Shown: positions 28,911 to 38,900 of the stretch, piece by piece | How positions within the stretch are numbered: the first letter of the stretch is position 1 | Layout of the letters: the number at the start of each line of letters is the position of its first letter | Assembly: GCF_001544095.1 (NCBI RefSeq) | Contig: NZ_BCPT01000008.1 | Location: forward strand, 62,001-126,000 | DNA: 64,000 nt | Direction: 5' to 3' | Source: Enterococcus casseliflavus NBRC 100478 | GTDB taxonomy: Bacteria; Bacillota; Bacilli; Lactobacillales; Enterococcaceae | The notes under the pieces: generated by a model | Database searches by the model: none | The model's input: the letters and a program-made list of their open reading frames with translations, nothing else | What the model was told of the DNA's origin: nothing | Position numbers and translations under genes: made by a program

Positions 28911-30206
28911 TTATTGTGCGACTGGTTGATTTTCTTTTTCTAATTCGTTTTTGTCATAGATTTTTACGAATGGGTAATAGATCAGAATCGATAAAAGAAT
29001 CAAAAGAACATTCAGCACGATGGCACGCCAATCGCCGCCAGTCGCTAAGAAAGCACCAATTGGTCCAGGCAATGTCCAAGGGGCATTGACCGTGACGGCA
29101 TTGACTAAACCTGCTGAGGTGGCGACCCATGCAATGACACCATTGATTAAAGGCGCAATGATGAATGGTGGGATCAAGATTGGATTCAAGACGATCGGTG
29201 TACCGAAAATCAGTGGTTCATTGATGTTGAAAATTGCTGGAATTAAGGCTGTTTTTCCTAGTTTTGAACCGAATTCTGATTTGGTGCGAAACGCTAGCAA
29301 AATCGCCAAACCAATCGTTGAACCAGCCCCACCAATCCAGATAAACCATTGATAAAATGGTTCGGCTGCGATATTGGGAATCATATCTCCTGAAGCAAGC
29401 GCAGTTGTATTCCCTTCTAACAACTGCAACCATAATGGTCGAGCCAATGATCCAACGATAGAAGCACCATGGATCCCGAATGACCAGAAGAAGGTCGTCA
29501 AGAAGGTGATCAATAGCACACTTGGCAAGGTGTCTGCGGCACTGACTAAAGGATCGACGACTTTTGCCACGATCGTGTGCCAGTCAAAGCCGATATAGTA
29601 AGTGATCGCGCCCATTCCTAAAATAATGACTAAGGTAGGGGTCAAGGCTTCGAAAGAGCGAGCGACTGCAGGTGGGACTTGTTCTGGCATCGTGATTTTA
29701 AATTTCGATTTGTCCGTTAACCGATAGATTTCAACGGCAAGAATCGAGGTGATGATCGCCACGAACATACCAGCACTCCCTAAGTTGGCCATTGGCAAGA
29801 CAAAGCCGACCGTTCCAGCAGCATCCAAGGCTTCTGCTGGGATATTGACCGGGGTGAAGGTCAGTAAAAAGGCGGTCGTAGCTAGGATCCCGCCAGAAAG
29901 ACCATCAAGCTTATAAGAGCGAGAAAGACTGTATCCAATCCCGAATGCCGCATACAAGCTCATAATGTACATCGTCATTCGATAAGGCAATAAGATCGTT
30001 GTGGCATTACTAGACAAGAATTGATAGATGCCCCAACTTTGAGGCAGCGGTGGAAAGGCTAAAATCATAAAGAACGAACTGACGATGATCAATGGCAAGG
30101 TTGAGACGATCCCGTCACGAACCGCCCGCAAGTGACGCTGGCTGCCAAGTTTTTCCATCGGTCCTGCCAAATGGCGCTCGATGAATTGAGTGAATTTATC
30201 TAACAT
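28911..30206 (-). CDS. PTS lactose/chitobiose-family EIIC permease
   Basis: This sugar-transport subunit of a phosphotransferase system has 431 residues and about ten membrane segments. Conserved features of the CelB/ChbC/LacE fold are the N-terminal LRAVRDGIVSTLPLIIVSSFF, WSFGIHGASIVG, and the NEPLIFGTPIVLNP loop. EIIA and EIIB are not encoded nearby, so they must come from elsewhere. AGGAGG precedes the ATG. Between anmK and mupG, its likely substrate is a cell-wall amino sugar or disaccharide, but chitobiose-type sugars are possible. Confidence 0.9.
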   Translation of the reverse strand: MLDKFTQFIERHLAGPMEKLGSQRHLRAVRDGIVSTLPLIIVSSFFMILAFPPLPQSWGIYQFLSSNATTILLPYRMTMYIMSLYAAFGIGYSLSRSYKLDGLSGGILATTAFLLTFTPVNIPAEALDAAGTVGFVLPMANLGSAGMFVAIITSILAVEIYRLTDKSKFKITMPEQVPPAVARSFEALTPTLVIILGMGAITYYIGFDWHTIVAKVVDPLVSAADTLPSVLLITFLTTFFWSFGIHGASIVGSLARPLWLQLLEGNTTALASGDMIPNIAAEPFYQWFIWIGGAGSTIGLAILLAFRTKSEFGSKLGKTALIPAIFNINEPLIFGTPIVLNPILIPPFIIAPLINGVIAWVATSAGLVNAVTVNAPWTLPGPIGAFLATGGDWRAIVLNVLLILLSILIYYPFVKIYDKNELEKENQPVAQ

Positions 30207-30227
30207 GGTTTATCCTCCTAAGGTGTT

Positions 30228-31388
30228 TTACATTTTTGCTTCCCATGGATTCGGAATGATTTTCCCTAAGATCACGCCTTGGGATGCCCCGGTTGCTGCA
30301 GGGGCATTGTTGACACGGCTGTGAAGGGTTTCATTTCCTAATATGGCAAAAGCCACCGCTTCTTTGGCATCGTTGGAACCGCCAATGTCATCTTGTGTTC
30401 CAACGGCTACTGATTCTGGTAAATAGCCTTGGATCATCTCAATCAGCAGATGATTGTGGGCACCGCCGCCCGAGAGAATCACTTCCATATCGTTTGTTCC
30501 CAACTGAGGAAAAATGAACCGTTGGTAACTGTCAGCAATGGAAAAAGCGGTAAAATCGGTTAAAGTCCTCACCAAGTCTTCAGGTGCTGCTTCGGGATAC
30601 TGGGTCAATAACTGCTGCACGAATTGTTTTCCAAAAAGCTCACGCCCGGTGCTTTTCGGCGGTTGCTGGGACAAATAAAAATGAGTTCTTAATTCCTTTT
30701 GCAAGGCTGGTATAATTGCTCCCGCACGGGCTGTTTCACCAAACGCATCATAAGGCTGACCGAATAGCTGAACCATTAATTCATCGATGACCATGTTTCC
30801 TGGACCTGTATCAAAGGCATACAGCTCGTTTAAGCTGCCACTTTTTGGTAGTACAGTAACATTGCCGATGCCGCCAATATTTTGCAGCAAACGATTTTTG
30901 GTGTCTGATTGATAGAGCAGATAGTCTGTATAAGGAACAAGAGGGGCGCCTTGACCGCCAGCAGCCATATCCATCACTCGAAAATCGGCGACGACTTTCG
31001 TTTGTAAGCCATAAGCGATAATTGAAGGTTCGCCAATTTGCAAGGTGCTGTTTTTCGCTGGGTCAGCATCGGGGGAGTGCCAGATCGTTTGTCCGTGGCT
31101 GGCAACAAAATCAATGCTTTTTTCTTCAATACCAGCTTTTTGGCAGAGGATTTGACACGCTTTCAAAAATTCATACCCTAATTCAGTATTTAATTGGCAG
31201 ATGAGGGGAACATTTGATTCCACCGGATCACAAGCGGTTTTTATTCGCTCCTTCAATTCTTCACCAATGGGCAGCGTGATCATTTCCATCAGCTTTACGT
31301 CAGTTTCGGTGCCGCTGCCATTGATTTTTACTAAAGCAGCGTCGATCCCATCCAAACTGGTTCCTGACATGAGTCCTATTGCAAGCAT
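30228..31388 (-). CDS. anmK: Anhydro-N-acetylmuramic acid kinase
   Basis: AnmK converts 1,6-anhydro-MurNAc to MurNAc-6-phosphate. The 386-residue ASKHA-fold protein has the phosphate-binding MSGTSLDGIDA motif at the N-terminus, the sugar-site HGQTIWH, the QNIGGIGNVT and AFDTGPGN motifs, and VILSGGGAHN. I chose ATG 31388, with GGAGAAACGAT upstream; longer in-frame extension to 31478 overlaps the promoter. It is first in the operon with EIIC and mupG. No murQ etherase gene is in the window. Confidence 0.95.
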   Translation of the reverse strand: MLAIGLMSGTSLDGIDAALVKINGSGTETDVKLMEMITLPIGEELKERIKTACDPVESNVPLICQLNTELGYEFLKACQILCQKAGIEEKSIDFVASHGQTIWHSPDADPAKNSTLQIGEPSIIAYGLQTKVVADFRVMDMAAGGQGAPLVPYTDYLLYQSDTKNRLLQNIGGIGNVTVLPKSGSLNELYAFDTGPGNMVIDELMVQLFGQPYDAFGETARAGAIIPALQKELRTHFYLSQQPPKSTGRELFGKQFVQQLLTQYPEAAPEDLVRTLTDFTAFSIADSYQRFIFPQLGTNDMEVILSGGGAHNHLLIEMIQGYLPESVAVGTQDDIGGSNDAKEAVAFAILGNETLHSRVNNAPAATGASQGVILGKIIPNPWEAKM

Positions 31389-31443
31389 ATCGTTTCTCCT
31401 TTCTTTTAGAATAGTGATGAAAGCGATTGTTGAATTCGATTTC

Positions 31444-31478
31444 ACACTCATTGTAAATGAAGTGTAATTATATTTCAA
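31444..31478 (-). promoter_or_regulatory. anmK operon promoter with operator-like dyad on the -10
   Basis: On the minus strand TTGAAA (31473-31478), 17 bp, TACAAT (31450-31455) form a near-consensus promoter. An imperfect inverted repeat (ACACTCATT/AATGAAGTGT, 31444-31465, one bulged base) spans the -10, as expected of a repressor site. Confidence 0.7.
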
Positions 31479-31493
31479 GATATAAATTTATAA

Positions 31494-31510
31494 TTGAAAA
31501 AACATTTCAA
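31494..31510. promoter_or_regulatory. Inverted repeat upstream of the anmK promoter
   Basis: TTGAAA-N5-TTTCAA, a perfect 6-bp dyad 16 bp upstream of the -35. A regulator-binding site, for example for an RpiR/MurR-type protein, is possible but unproven. Confidence 0.35.
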
Positions 31511-31580
31511 CATAATGATGTCAGGTGTTCGCTCTTTTTATCAAAAATGAGTGGTAAGTGAAATTTCGCTGGCAGAGAGA

Positions 31581-31609
31581 TGTCTAACGATCAGGGAAAG
31601 TGGTATAAT
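31581..31609 (+). promoter_or_regulatory. sbcD promoter (extended -10)
   Basis: TATAAT (31604-31609) with TG-G directly upstream is a strong extended -10; the -35 region (TGTCTA) is weak. It is 33 bp before the sbcD ATG. Confidence 0.6.
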
Positions 31610-31642
31610 GGTTGGAAGGATATTTTTTAAGAAGGTGAAGAA

Positions 31643-32764
31643 ATGCGCTTTATACATACAGCTGATTGGCACATCGGAAAAAAACTACATGGCTATGATT
31701 TGCTGGAGGACCAGCGAGCAATTATCGATCAAATCATTGCGATCGCTTTAGAAGAAAAAGTCGCTGCCATCGTCATTGCAGGTGATCTGTATGATCGTTC
31801 CGTTCCCGCTGTCGATGCAGTCAAATTATTGAATGAAAAAATCGCAGAAATCAATCTAACGAATGAACTGCCTTTATTGGCTATCTCAGGAAACCATGAT
31901 AGCCCAACGCGGCTAGAAACCGGTAGTCAGTGGTTTCAACAAACACGCTTTTACCTGTCCACCAGCATCGAACAAAGTTTGCACCCGGTTGAGTTTGACG
32001 ATACACAGTTCTTTTTACTGCCTTATTTTGAACCGATCGAGGCGCGCTTGTTTTTTGATGAACCATTAATGAAGATTTCTGATAGTGTCCAAAGAGTCAT
32101 TGAGGAGATGACCAAGAACTTTGACTCGTCCAAAAAGCAAGTGCTAGTGACCCATTTTTTTGTGGCGGGTTCTAGCCAAACAGATTCAGAAACAAAAATT
32201 CAAGTTGGCGGATTGGACAGCGTACCGACCACCGCTTTTGCGCCATTTGATCGAGTCGTTTTGGGGCATTTACATGCCAATACCGCCCTGAAACATCCGA
32301 AAATCGGGTACAGTGGCTCTCCGCTGAAATTTTCCCTTTCTGAACGGACGAACCAAAAAGGGGTCTATCTTGTGGATACTGTAAAAGACACCAATGAATT
32401 TATTCCCCTCACACCAAAAAGGGATATCCAGCAACTGACGGCTTCCTTTGAGGAGTTGATCGATCCGGTTTTTTACCGTGATCTAAATCGTGAGGCGTTT
32501 TGGCATTTTCTGCTGACGGATCGTGCTGTGATTCCAAATATGATGAATCAGTTGCGAAAAATCTATCCATTTATTTTGTCTGTCGAACGGTTGAATGGAC
32601 GAGAACAGACGAAAAAAAGACAGCTAACCACACGAGAAACCGACCCGCAGACCTTGATCAGTCATTTTTTTCAAGAAATGACGGGAGATTCATTGCTCGA
32701 TGCACAAACCAAGTGGATCGAACAAGGATTAAATGAAGCATTTGTCGTGGAAAAGAGGGAATAG
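31643..32764 (+). CDS. sbcD: Exonuclease SbcCD, nuclease subunit D
   Basis: This Mre11-like Mn-dependent nuclease processes hairpins and DNA ends with SbcC. The 373-residue protein has the phosphoesterase motifs DWHIG, GDLYD, GNHD, THFF and GHLH in order. ATG 31643 follows GAAGGTGAAG. The sbcC ATG begins two bases after the sbcD stop codon, so the subunits are coupled. Confidence 0.96.
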   Translation: MRFIHTADWHIGKKLHGYDLLEDQRAIIDQIIAIALEEKVAAIVIAGDLYDRSVPAVDAVKLLNEKIAEINLTNELPLLAISGNHDSPTRLETGSQWFQQTRFYLSTSIEQSLHPVEFDDTQFFLLPYFEPIEARLFFDEPLMKISDSVQRVIEEMTKNFDSSKKQVLVTHFFVAGSSQTDSETKIQVGGLDSVPTTAFAPFDRVVLGHLHANTALKHPKIGYSGSPLKFSLSERTNQKGVYLVDTVKDTNEFIPLTPKRDIQQLTASFEELIDPVFYRDLNREAFWHFLLTDRAVIPNMMNQLRKIYPFILSVERLNGREQTKKRQLTTRETDPQTLISHFFQEMTGDSLLDAQTKWIEQGLNEAFVVEKRE

Positions 32765-32766
32765 TC

Positions 32767-35700
32767 ATGCAACCGAAGTCTTTACAAATGAAAAATTTTG
32801 GTCCATTCATTGATGAAAAATTGGATTTTAGTCAGCTGCAAGCTGGCGGTTTGTTTTTGATCAGCGGCAAAACGGGTGCAGGAAAAACGACGATTTTCGA
32901 TGGCATGACGTTTGCCTTGTTCGGTGAAACATCGGGGAATCTGCGCTCAGGCAAAGAAATGCGCTCGATGTTTGCTTCACCAACCGAAGAGACCAGCGTC
33001 ACCTTTACTTTTGAACATCAGCGTTTTACCTACCAGATCCAACGGAAACCGGAACAGACCTTAGCAAAAAAACGTGGTGATGGGGTCACCAACCAAACGG
33101 CAAAAGTCCAGCTGACGATTTTTGACGCCGAAGGCAAAGAGAAAAAGCAGATCAGTAAACGCACAGAAGTTGATGCATTTATCAAGGATCTGCTGCAGCT
33201 GGATGCCAAACAGTTTTTTCAAATCATGATGTTGCCGCAAGGAGAATTTCGTAATTTTCTGATTGCCAGCAGCAATGAGAAAGAACGCGTTTTACGGAAT
33301 TTATTTGGCACGGAAATGTATCAACAATTTAATGAATGGTTGAAAGAGCAAGTCAAAGCACAAAGTAAAAAGCTTGAGCATCAGCAGCTGCTCGCCTCGC
33401 AAATCATGGAGCGCTTTGAATGGGAAGAAGCGCAGGAGGTTTTAACGGTTGCGGAAGGTCTGACTTTGTGGGCGCAGGATTTAGAAAAACAACAAGCGCA
33501 GCTTCAGCAATTATTGCACAAAAAAGACCAAGCGATCCAAGAAATGAAAGCTGCGCAAGATGCTTTTTACCGTGCAAAAGAAATTGAAAATGCACGGATC
33601 GAATGGCAAGGTCTACAAGAAAAAGCCCGAGAGCTGCATGCTAAAAAAACCGAGATTGCTCAGAAAAAAGCACAGTTGAACCAGTTGGTGTGGGCGCTTG
33701 AACATCAAGAAATCATGCAGCAAAAAGAAGAACGAGTGAAAGAAGCACAGCAAGCTGCTCAGCAAATCAACGAAACAAAGCAGCAGTTGCAAGAAATTCA
33801 GCAGCAACAAGTAAGCTGGCAAGACCAACGAGCGTTGATTGACGGCATCAAGAAAAAACAGGAAGCTGCTAGTCAAAAAGTTCAACGAATCCAGCAGCAG
33901 ATCCCGCTAGCACAGCGTACACAAGCGCAGCAAGAAGAAGTGGCGCAACTTGAAAAAGCCGCACAGCAACAGACCACCGAATTAACGAAGATAAACCAAG
34001 CGCAAGCAAGTGCCAAAGCGCAAGCGCAGCATCTGGTAGAAGAAATCGAAACCTTGCGAGGGTTTCAAACAGAAGCGGTGAAATTGGTAGAAACGCAGGC
34101 TCTGGTCGAAAAATGGCAGCAAGCAAAAGCGCAGTTTCGTGAAGCCGAGCAAAAAGCAGGGGAACAGCAACAAATTCATTCGGAGTTAGTTCTTGAACAA
34201 CAGCAATTAGCAGCATCCTTGCTGGAGCTGCAAAAAACGTTAAAACAAGAAACCAGTCAAAATGCTCGAATGCAAATTGCTCGGCTTCGTCTATTACTGG
34301 AAGAAAATGAACCCTGTCCGGTTTGCGGATCATTGGATCATCCGAATACACAGGAGCACACGACCTATCGCATCGAAGACATCATTGCCAGTGAACAAAG
34401 ACTTGAGCAAACACAAGAAAAATTGACGAAGATCCAGCAGCAAGTATCGGCAAATCAAACGCTGCAGGAGCAAGCCACATTGCGAATCAGCGAATGGCAA
34501 GCCACCAGTGTTGCTGCGCAGAAGCAAGTGGCATTCGCTTGGACTGCAGTTCAACAGGCATTTGCTGCCTTGCAGCCGATAGAAAACCAAGAGACGATTA
34601 CCGAGGAAACGACGGTAGCGGAACTAAAGAAACGGCAATCTTTCAATCAACAAAAAGCCGCTTCTTATGAAGACGCACAGAAGAAACATCAGGCAGTAAA
34701 TGAGAAATTAGCAACGTTAAATGAGTCCTTTCAGCAAGTCAGTGAGCAAGCGAAAAAAGCCCAAGAAGCGCGTCAGCTTGCGGAGGGGAAATTGGCTTCT
34801 TTACAGGAACAACTTGCAGGCGCAACGTATGAACAATTACAAGCCGATTTAACAAAAACCAATGGTTTACTGAGGGAATATACGCAACAAATTGAGGCTG
34901 ATGCCCGACAAGAAGCGCAGCTAAACGAGCAGCAAGCGATTCTTTCAGAGAAGCTGAAAAATCTGCAGCAATTTTTTGCAGAAAAGCAAGCGGCTAAGAC
35001 AAAAGCAGAACAACGACTGACGCAGCGACTCCAAGAAGCTGGTATGACGGAAGAAACGATGCGGGAATTGATTGCCCAAGCCGCTCAAACAACCGTTCTC
35101 TCAGAAGAAATCAAAACCTATGAGCAAGAAACGGTGTTTGTTCAGCAACGGCTAGCATTGTTAGATGCACAGTTAAAAGAGCAAGCTGCGATAGATTTAA
35201 ACCATTTGGAAGCTGACTACCTTCAGTTGCAGACCGTGATGGAGGAACTACAGCAAGAAACAGTTCGCAAACAGGAGAAAGTCAACGTCAATCAACGGTT
35301 GTTTGACGAGCTGCAGGTCATTTATCAGCAAAATGTCGAAGAACTGGCCCAATTAGGCCAACTTCAGCAGTTGGCAGAAACCATCAACGGCGAAAACGTC
35401 AAAAAAACCAGCTTGGAACGGTATGTACTGCAGCAATTTCTGACAGAGATCTTAGAAGTCGCCAATGAACGCTTGGCTCGGTTGACTCGTGGCCGCTATC
35501 AATTTGAATTAGCGGATAAAGTCGGGAGCTATCGAAGCTCAACAGGCTTAGAAATTGACATATATGACGATAATGCGGGACAAGTCAGAAGAGCTCATAC
35601 ACTTTCAGGCGGCGAAAGCTTTATTGCTGCCTTAGCGTTGGCGATCTCTTTGGCGGATGTGATCCAGCAACGAGCTGGTGGGATCGAGATCGAAGCCCTC

Positions 35701-35895
35701 TTTATTGATGAGGGCTTTGGATCGCTTGATGAAGAATCATTGGAAATGGCGATGGAAGCATTAGAAATGATCGAAAATGAAGGGCGCATGATTGGGATCA
35801 TCAGTCATGTTCGAGAACTGCGGGCAAGAATCCTGCAGCAAGTTTTCGTAGAAACTAACGGCAGCGGGCAAAGCCGGATCCGAATAAAAGAATAA
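32767..35895 (+). CDS. sbcC: Exonuclease SbcCD, ATPase subunit C
   Basis: This Rad50-like SMC-family ATPase has 1042 residues. Walker A is GKTGAGKTT at 34-42. Two very Gln- and Ala-rich coiled-coil arms flank the zinc hook C517-P-V-C520. The C-terminal half has the LSGGE signature (HTLSGGESFIAALALA) and Walker B (IEALFIDEGFGSLDEE). The coiled-coil arms are strikingly Gln-rich. It is cotranscribed with sbcD and probably with the SNF2 gene 16 bp downstream. Confidence 0.96.
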   Translation: MQPKSLQMKNFGPFIDEKLDFSQLQAGGLFLISGKTGAGKTTIFDGMTFALFGETSGNLRSGKEMRSMFASPTEETSVTFTFEHQRFTYQIQRKPEQTLAKKRGDGVTNQTAKVQLTIFDAEGKEKKQISKRTEVDAFIKDLLQLDAKQFFQIMMLPQGEFRNFLIASSNEKERVLRNLFGTEMYQQFNEWLKEQVKAQSKKLEHQQLLASQIMERFEWEEAQEVLTVAEGLTLWAQDLEKQQAQLQQLLHKKDQAIQEMKAAQDAFYRAKEIENARIEWQGLQEKARELHAKKTEIAQKKAQLNQLVWALEHQEIMQQKEERVKEAQQAAQQINETKQQLQEIQQQQVSWQDQRALIDGIKKKQEAASQKVQRIQQQIPLAQRTQAQQEEVAQLEKAAQQQTTELTKINQAQASAKAQAQHLVEEIETLRGFQTEAVKLVETQALVEKWQQAKAQFREAEQKAGEQQQIHSELVLEQQQLAASLLELQKTLKQETSQNARMQIARLRLLLEENEPCPVCGSLDHPNTQEHTTYRIEDIIASEQRLEQTQEKLTKIQQQVSANQTLQEQATLRISEWQATSVAAQKQVAFAWTAVQQAFAALQPIENQETITEETTVAELKKRQSFNQQKAASYEDAQKKHQAVNEKLATLNESFQQVSEQAKKAQEARQLAEGKLASLQEQLAGATYEQLQADLTKTNGLLREYTQQIEADARQEAQLNEQQAILSEKLKNLQQFFAEKQAAKTKAEQRLTQRLQEAGMTEETMRELIAQAAQTTVLSEEIKTYEQETVFVQQRLALLDAQLKEQAAIDLNHLEADYLQLQTVMEELQQETVRKQEKVNVNQRLFDELQVIYQQNVEELAQLGQLQQLAETINGENVKKTSLERYVLQQFLTEILEVANERLARLTRGRYQFELADKVGSYRSSTGLEIDIYDDNAGQVRRAHTLSGGESFIAALALAISLADVIQQRAGGIEIEALFIDEGFGSLDEESLEMAMEALEMIENEGRMIGIISHVRELRARILQQVFVETNGSGQSRIRIKE

Positions 35896-35911
35896 GGAGA
35901 GGAGGGCTCTT

Positions 35912-38900
35912 ATGAAGTGGAGTATTCCAGAAAAAGTAATTGAGCGTGGCAGAACGTATGTCAACGAAGATCGCGTCTTATCTGTCACACCAGACAAAGA
36001 AAAAAATGTGTGGCACGCAGAAGTATTGGGGACAGAATTGTATTTAGTGACCTTAGATGCTACAGCCAAAGAGGTAGATTATTGCCAATGTCCGTACTGG
36101 GAAGAGCATCATTATTGCAAACACACGGTGGCAGTCGAACTTTATCTACGCAAACAAGGGAAAACACGAAAAATCAATGAGCAAACCCCCATCAAAAAAG
36201 CCTTTTCTGCTTCAGAGATGTTTTCCAACGGCTTTGCCCGCTTAGGGAGCGAAAAAGAAACGAGCCAACCCTTACAGGTTGAATTTCGGATAGATACCAT
36301 CGCCACCAATCCTTACCATCAAGAAATGGATATCTTAGGGATTTCCCTCAAAGTCGGCCATCGTGGCACCGCACGGACCTATGTCGTTAAAAACATTTAT
36401 AAATTTTTGCAGATGTACCAAGAAAACAAGCAGTACGCAGCGAATAAGCAGCAGACCTTCTTTCTATCTGCGGATGCCTTTGATGAGAAAAATCGAGCCT
36501 TGTTGAATCGATTGGCAGGAATCGCGCAAACGCAACAGTTAATCGGGCAAGCAGGCATTCAGATCAGTGGTAAACTTGACAAAAAGTATTTGCTGCTACC
36601 AGTTGAGTTCGGCAAAGAATTGTTGTTACAGTTAAACGAAGTCTATACGCAAATAACCATTGGTGAAACAAAAGTCAATGAAGCCGATTTTCAAATCGGT
36701 GAACCTTTGTCGTTTTCAGTCACAAAACAAGAGGATCATTTTCCGCTGGAATTCGTGAAAGATTTTGACCATTTACTTAGCTATTATAATTGGGGTCTGC
36801 TGGATGGAACCTTTTATGAACTGACTGTCGAACAAAAGGAAATCTATGTCACGATGCAACAGTTGTTTAAACGATTTGAACAGCCAGTCATCGACTATCC
36901 GAAAGAAGAACTAGCGAATCTTTTTATGAAAGTATTGCCTTATTTGCGAAAAATCGGGCGTGTCCAAGTAGCACCTGAAGTTCAAAATGAAATCGAAGAG
37001 TCTGAATTGAAAGCTGTCTTTTCGTTACGGAAAATCAAAGGACAAGTCGATTTACAAGTAGACTTCACTTATGGAGAAGTCGTTTTTTCAAGTGATGAAA
37101 AACATCACTATATGCCAGAAAATCATCCCGAGATTTTACGTGATTTTCAACAAGAAGCACGAATTGAAGCGATTATTGAAACCTTTGGCTATCAAGCGAG
37201 CACTAAAAATTGGCAAAAAAGCTTACCTGCGGGGGAACAACTTTATACCTTTTTTACAAGGGAGATCCCTGTTTTAAGGCAATTAGGTGAAGTCCGTATC
37301 GGCAAGAAGCTGCGGGAACTTTACCTTGACGCCCAACACCATCGACCAGAAATCGTTATCGAAGAAAATGGTTCTTGGTTGGATATCAAGTTTGATGTCA
37401 GCGGCATTCAAGAGTCAGAGATCAATGAGGTCTTGCGCAGCCTGTTACAGTCTGCACAATTTTATACCACAGAAAATGGGCAAGTCCTTTCATTGGAATC
37501 GGAAGAGTTTCAAGAAGCAAGTGCTGCCCTGAAAAAATTGCGTCTTTCACTAGAAGCGAAGGATGGGGCGATCCAAGTTCCTTTGAATCAAGGGCTGCTC
37601 CTGCAAGAGCAGTTTGCTGATCAAGCCAGCTTTAGTGCCGGTTTTCAACAAATGACGGAAGACTTGATCCATCCAGAAAACTTTGAGGCGCAGCTGCCAG
37701 AAAACTTGCATGCTGAGTTGCGGCAATACCAAGAAGTTGGGTTCCGTTGGCTAAAAATGTTGAGCCACTATCAATTTGGCGGTATCCTTGCCGATGAAAT
37801 GGGGTTAGGGAAGACCGTTCAGACGATCAGCTACTTACTTTCAGAAAAACAAGAGAAACAAAAATTGAATGTATTGATCGTGGCACCGGCGAGTCTAACA
37901 TTCAACTGGCAACAAGAAATCAAACGGTTTGCGCCAACGATTTCTGCGTCTGTCATCAGCGGAACGAAAGAAGAGCGCGAAGGGCAGATGGCGCAGCCAG
38001 CGGACGTCCGCATCACTTCTTATGCAAGCTTGCGGCAAGACATTGATGCTTATCAAGCACTAGATCTGACTTGTTTGATTTTAGATGAAGCGCAAATGGT
38101 CAAAAACAGTGCGACCAAAACGGCACAGGCCTTGCGCTCCTTGGAAGTTCCACAGCGATTCGCCCTCAGCGGCACACCGATCGAGAATAATTTAGAAGAA
38201 TTGTGGTCCTTGTTCCAAATGATCATGCCAGGATTTTTCCCGAACAAGCAGAAATTTAAAGAACTGTCTACACAAGAAATTGCGAAAATGATCAAACCCT
38301 TTATTTTGCGAAGAGACAAAAAATCCGTGCTGCATGATTTGCCGCAAAAATTGGAAACAAATTATTACAGTGTTTTAACAGAAGAACAAAAGAAAATCTA
38401 TTTGGCGTACTTGCGGCAAATGCGGGAAGAAATCGCGCAAATGGATTCTACGTCTTTTCGTAAAAATCGAATCAGTATCTTAGCTGGTTTGACTCGACTG
38501 CGGCAAATCTGTTGTGACCCACGATTATTCGTGGAGGATTATGAAGGGTCTTCTGGGAAACTTGAACAGGTCAAAGATTTACTCTTAGCAGCCAAAGAAA
38601 ATGGGCGTCGTGTGCTGTTATTTTCTCAGTTTACTAGCATGCTTTCGATCATTGAAGAAGAGCTAGCACAAGAAGGGTTTGAGTCCTTTTACTTGCGAGG
38701 CAGCACACCGCCGCAAGATCGTTTGACGATGGTTGATGCCTTCAATAGTGGAGAAAAGGACGTCTTCTTGATCTCGTTAAAAGCAGGAGGAACAGGACTG
38801 AATCTGACCGGCGCAGACACCGTGATCTTATACGATTTGTGGTGGAACCCGGCGGTGGAAGAACAAGCCGCTGGACGAGCCCATCGGATCGGTCAAAAAA

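Noticed and set aside
29020-29598. Plus-strand open frames opposite the EIIC gene
   Set aside because: Antisense shadows of a clear membrane-protein gene, without start signals.
31389-31478. 30-residue N-terminal extension of AnmK
   Set aside because: It would include the -10 region of the operon promoter, and AnmK proteins start right before the GTSLDG motif.
33613-34590. Long minus-strand open frames inside sbcC
   Set aside because: They arise from the Gln/Ala-rich coiled-coil codons of sbcC read in reverse; no ribosome binding sites.
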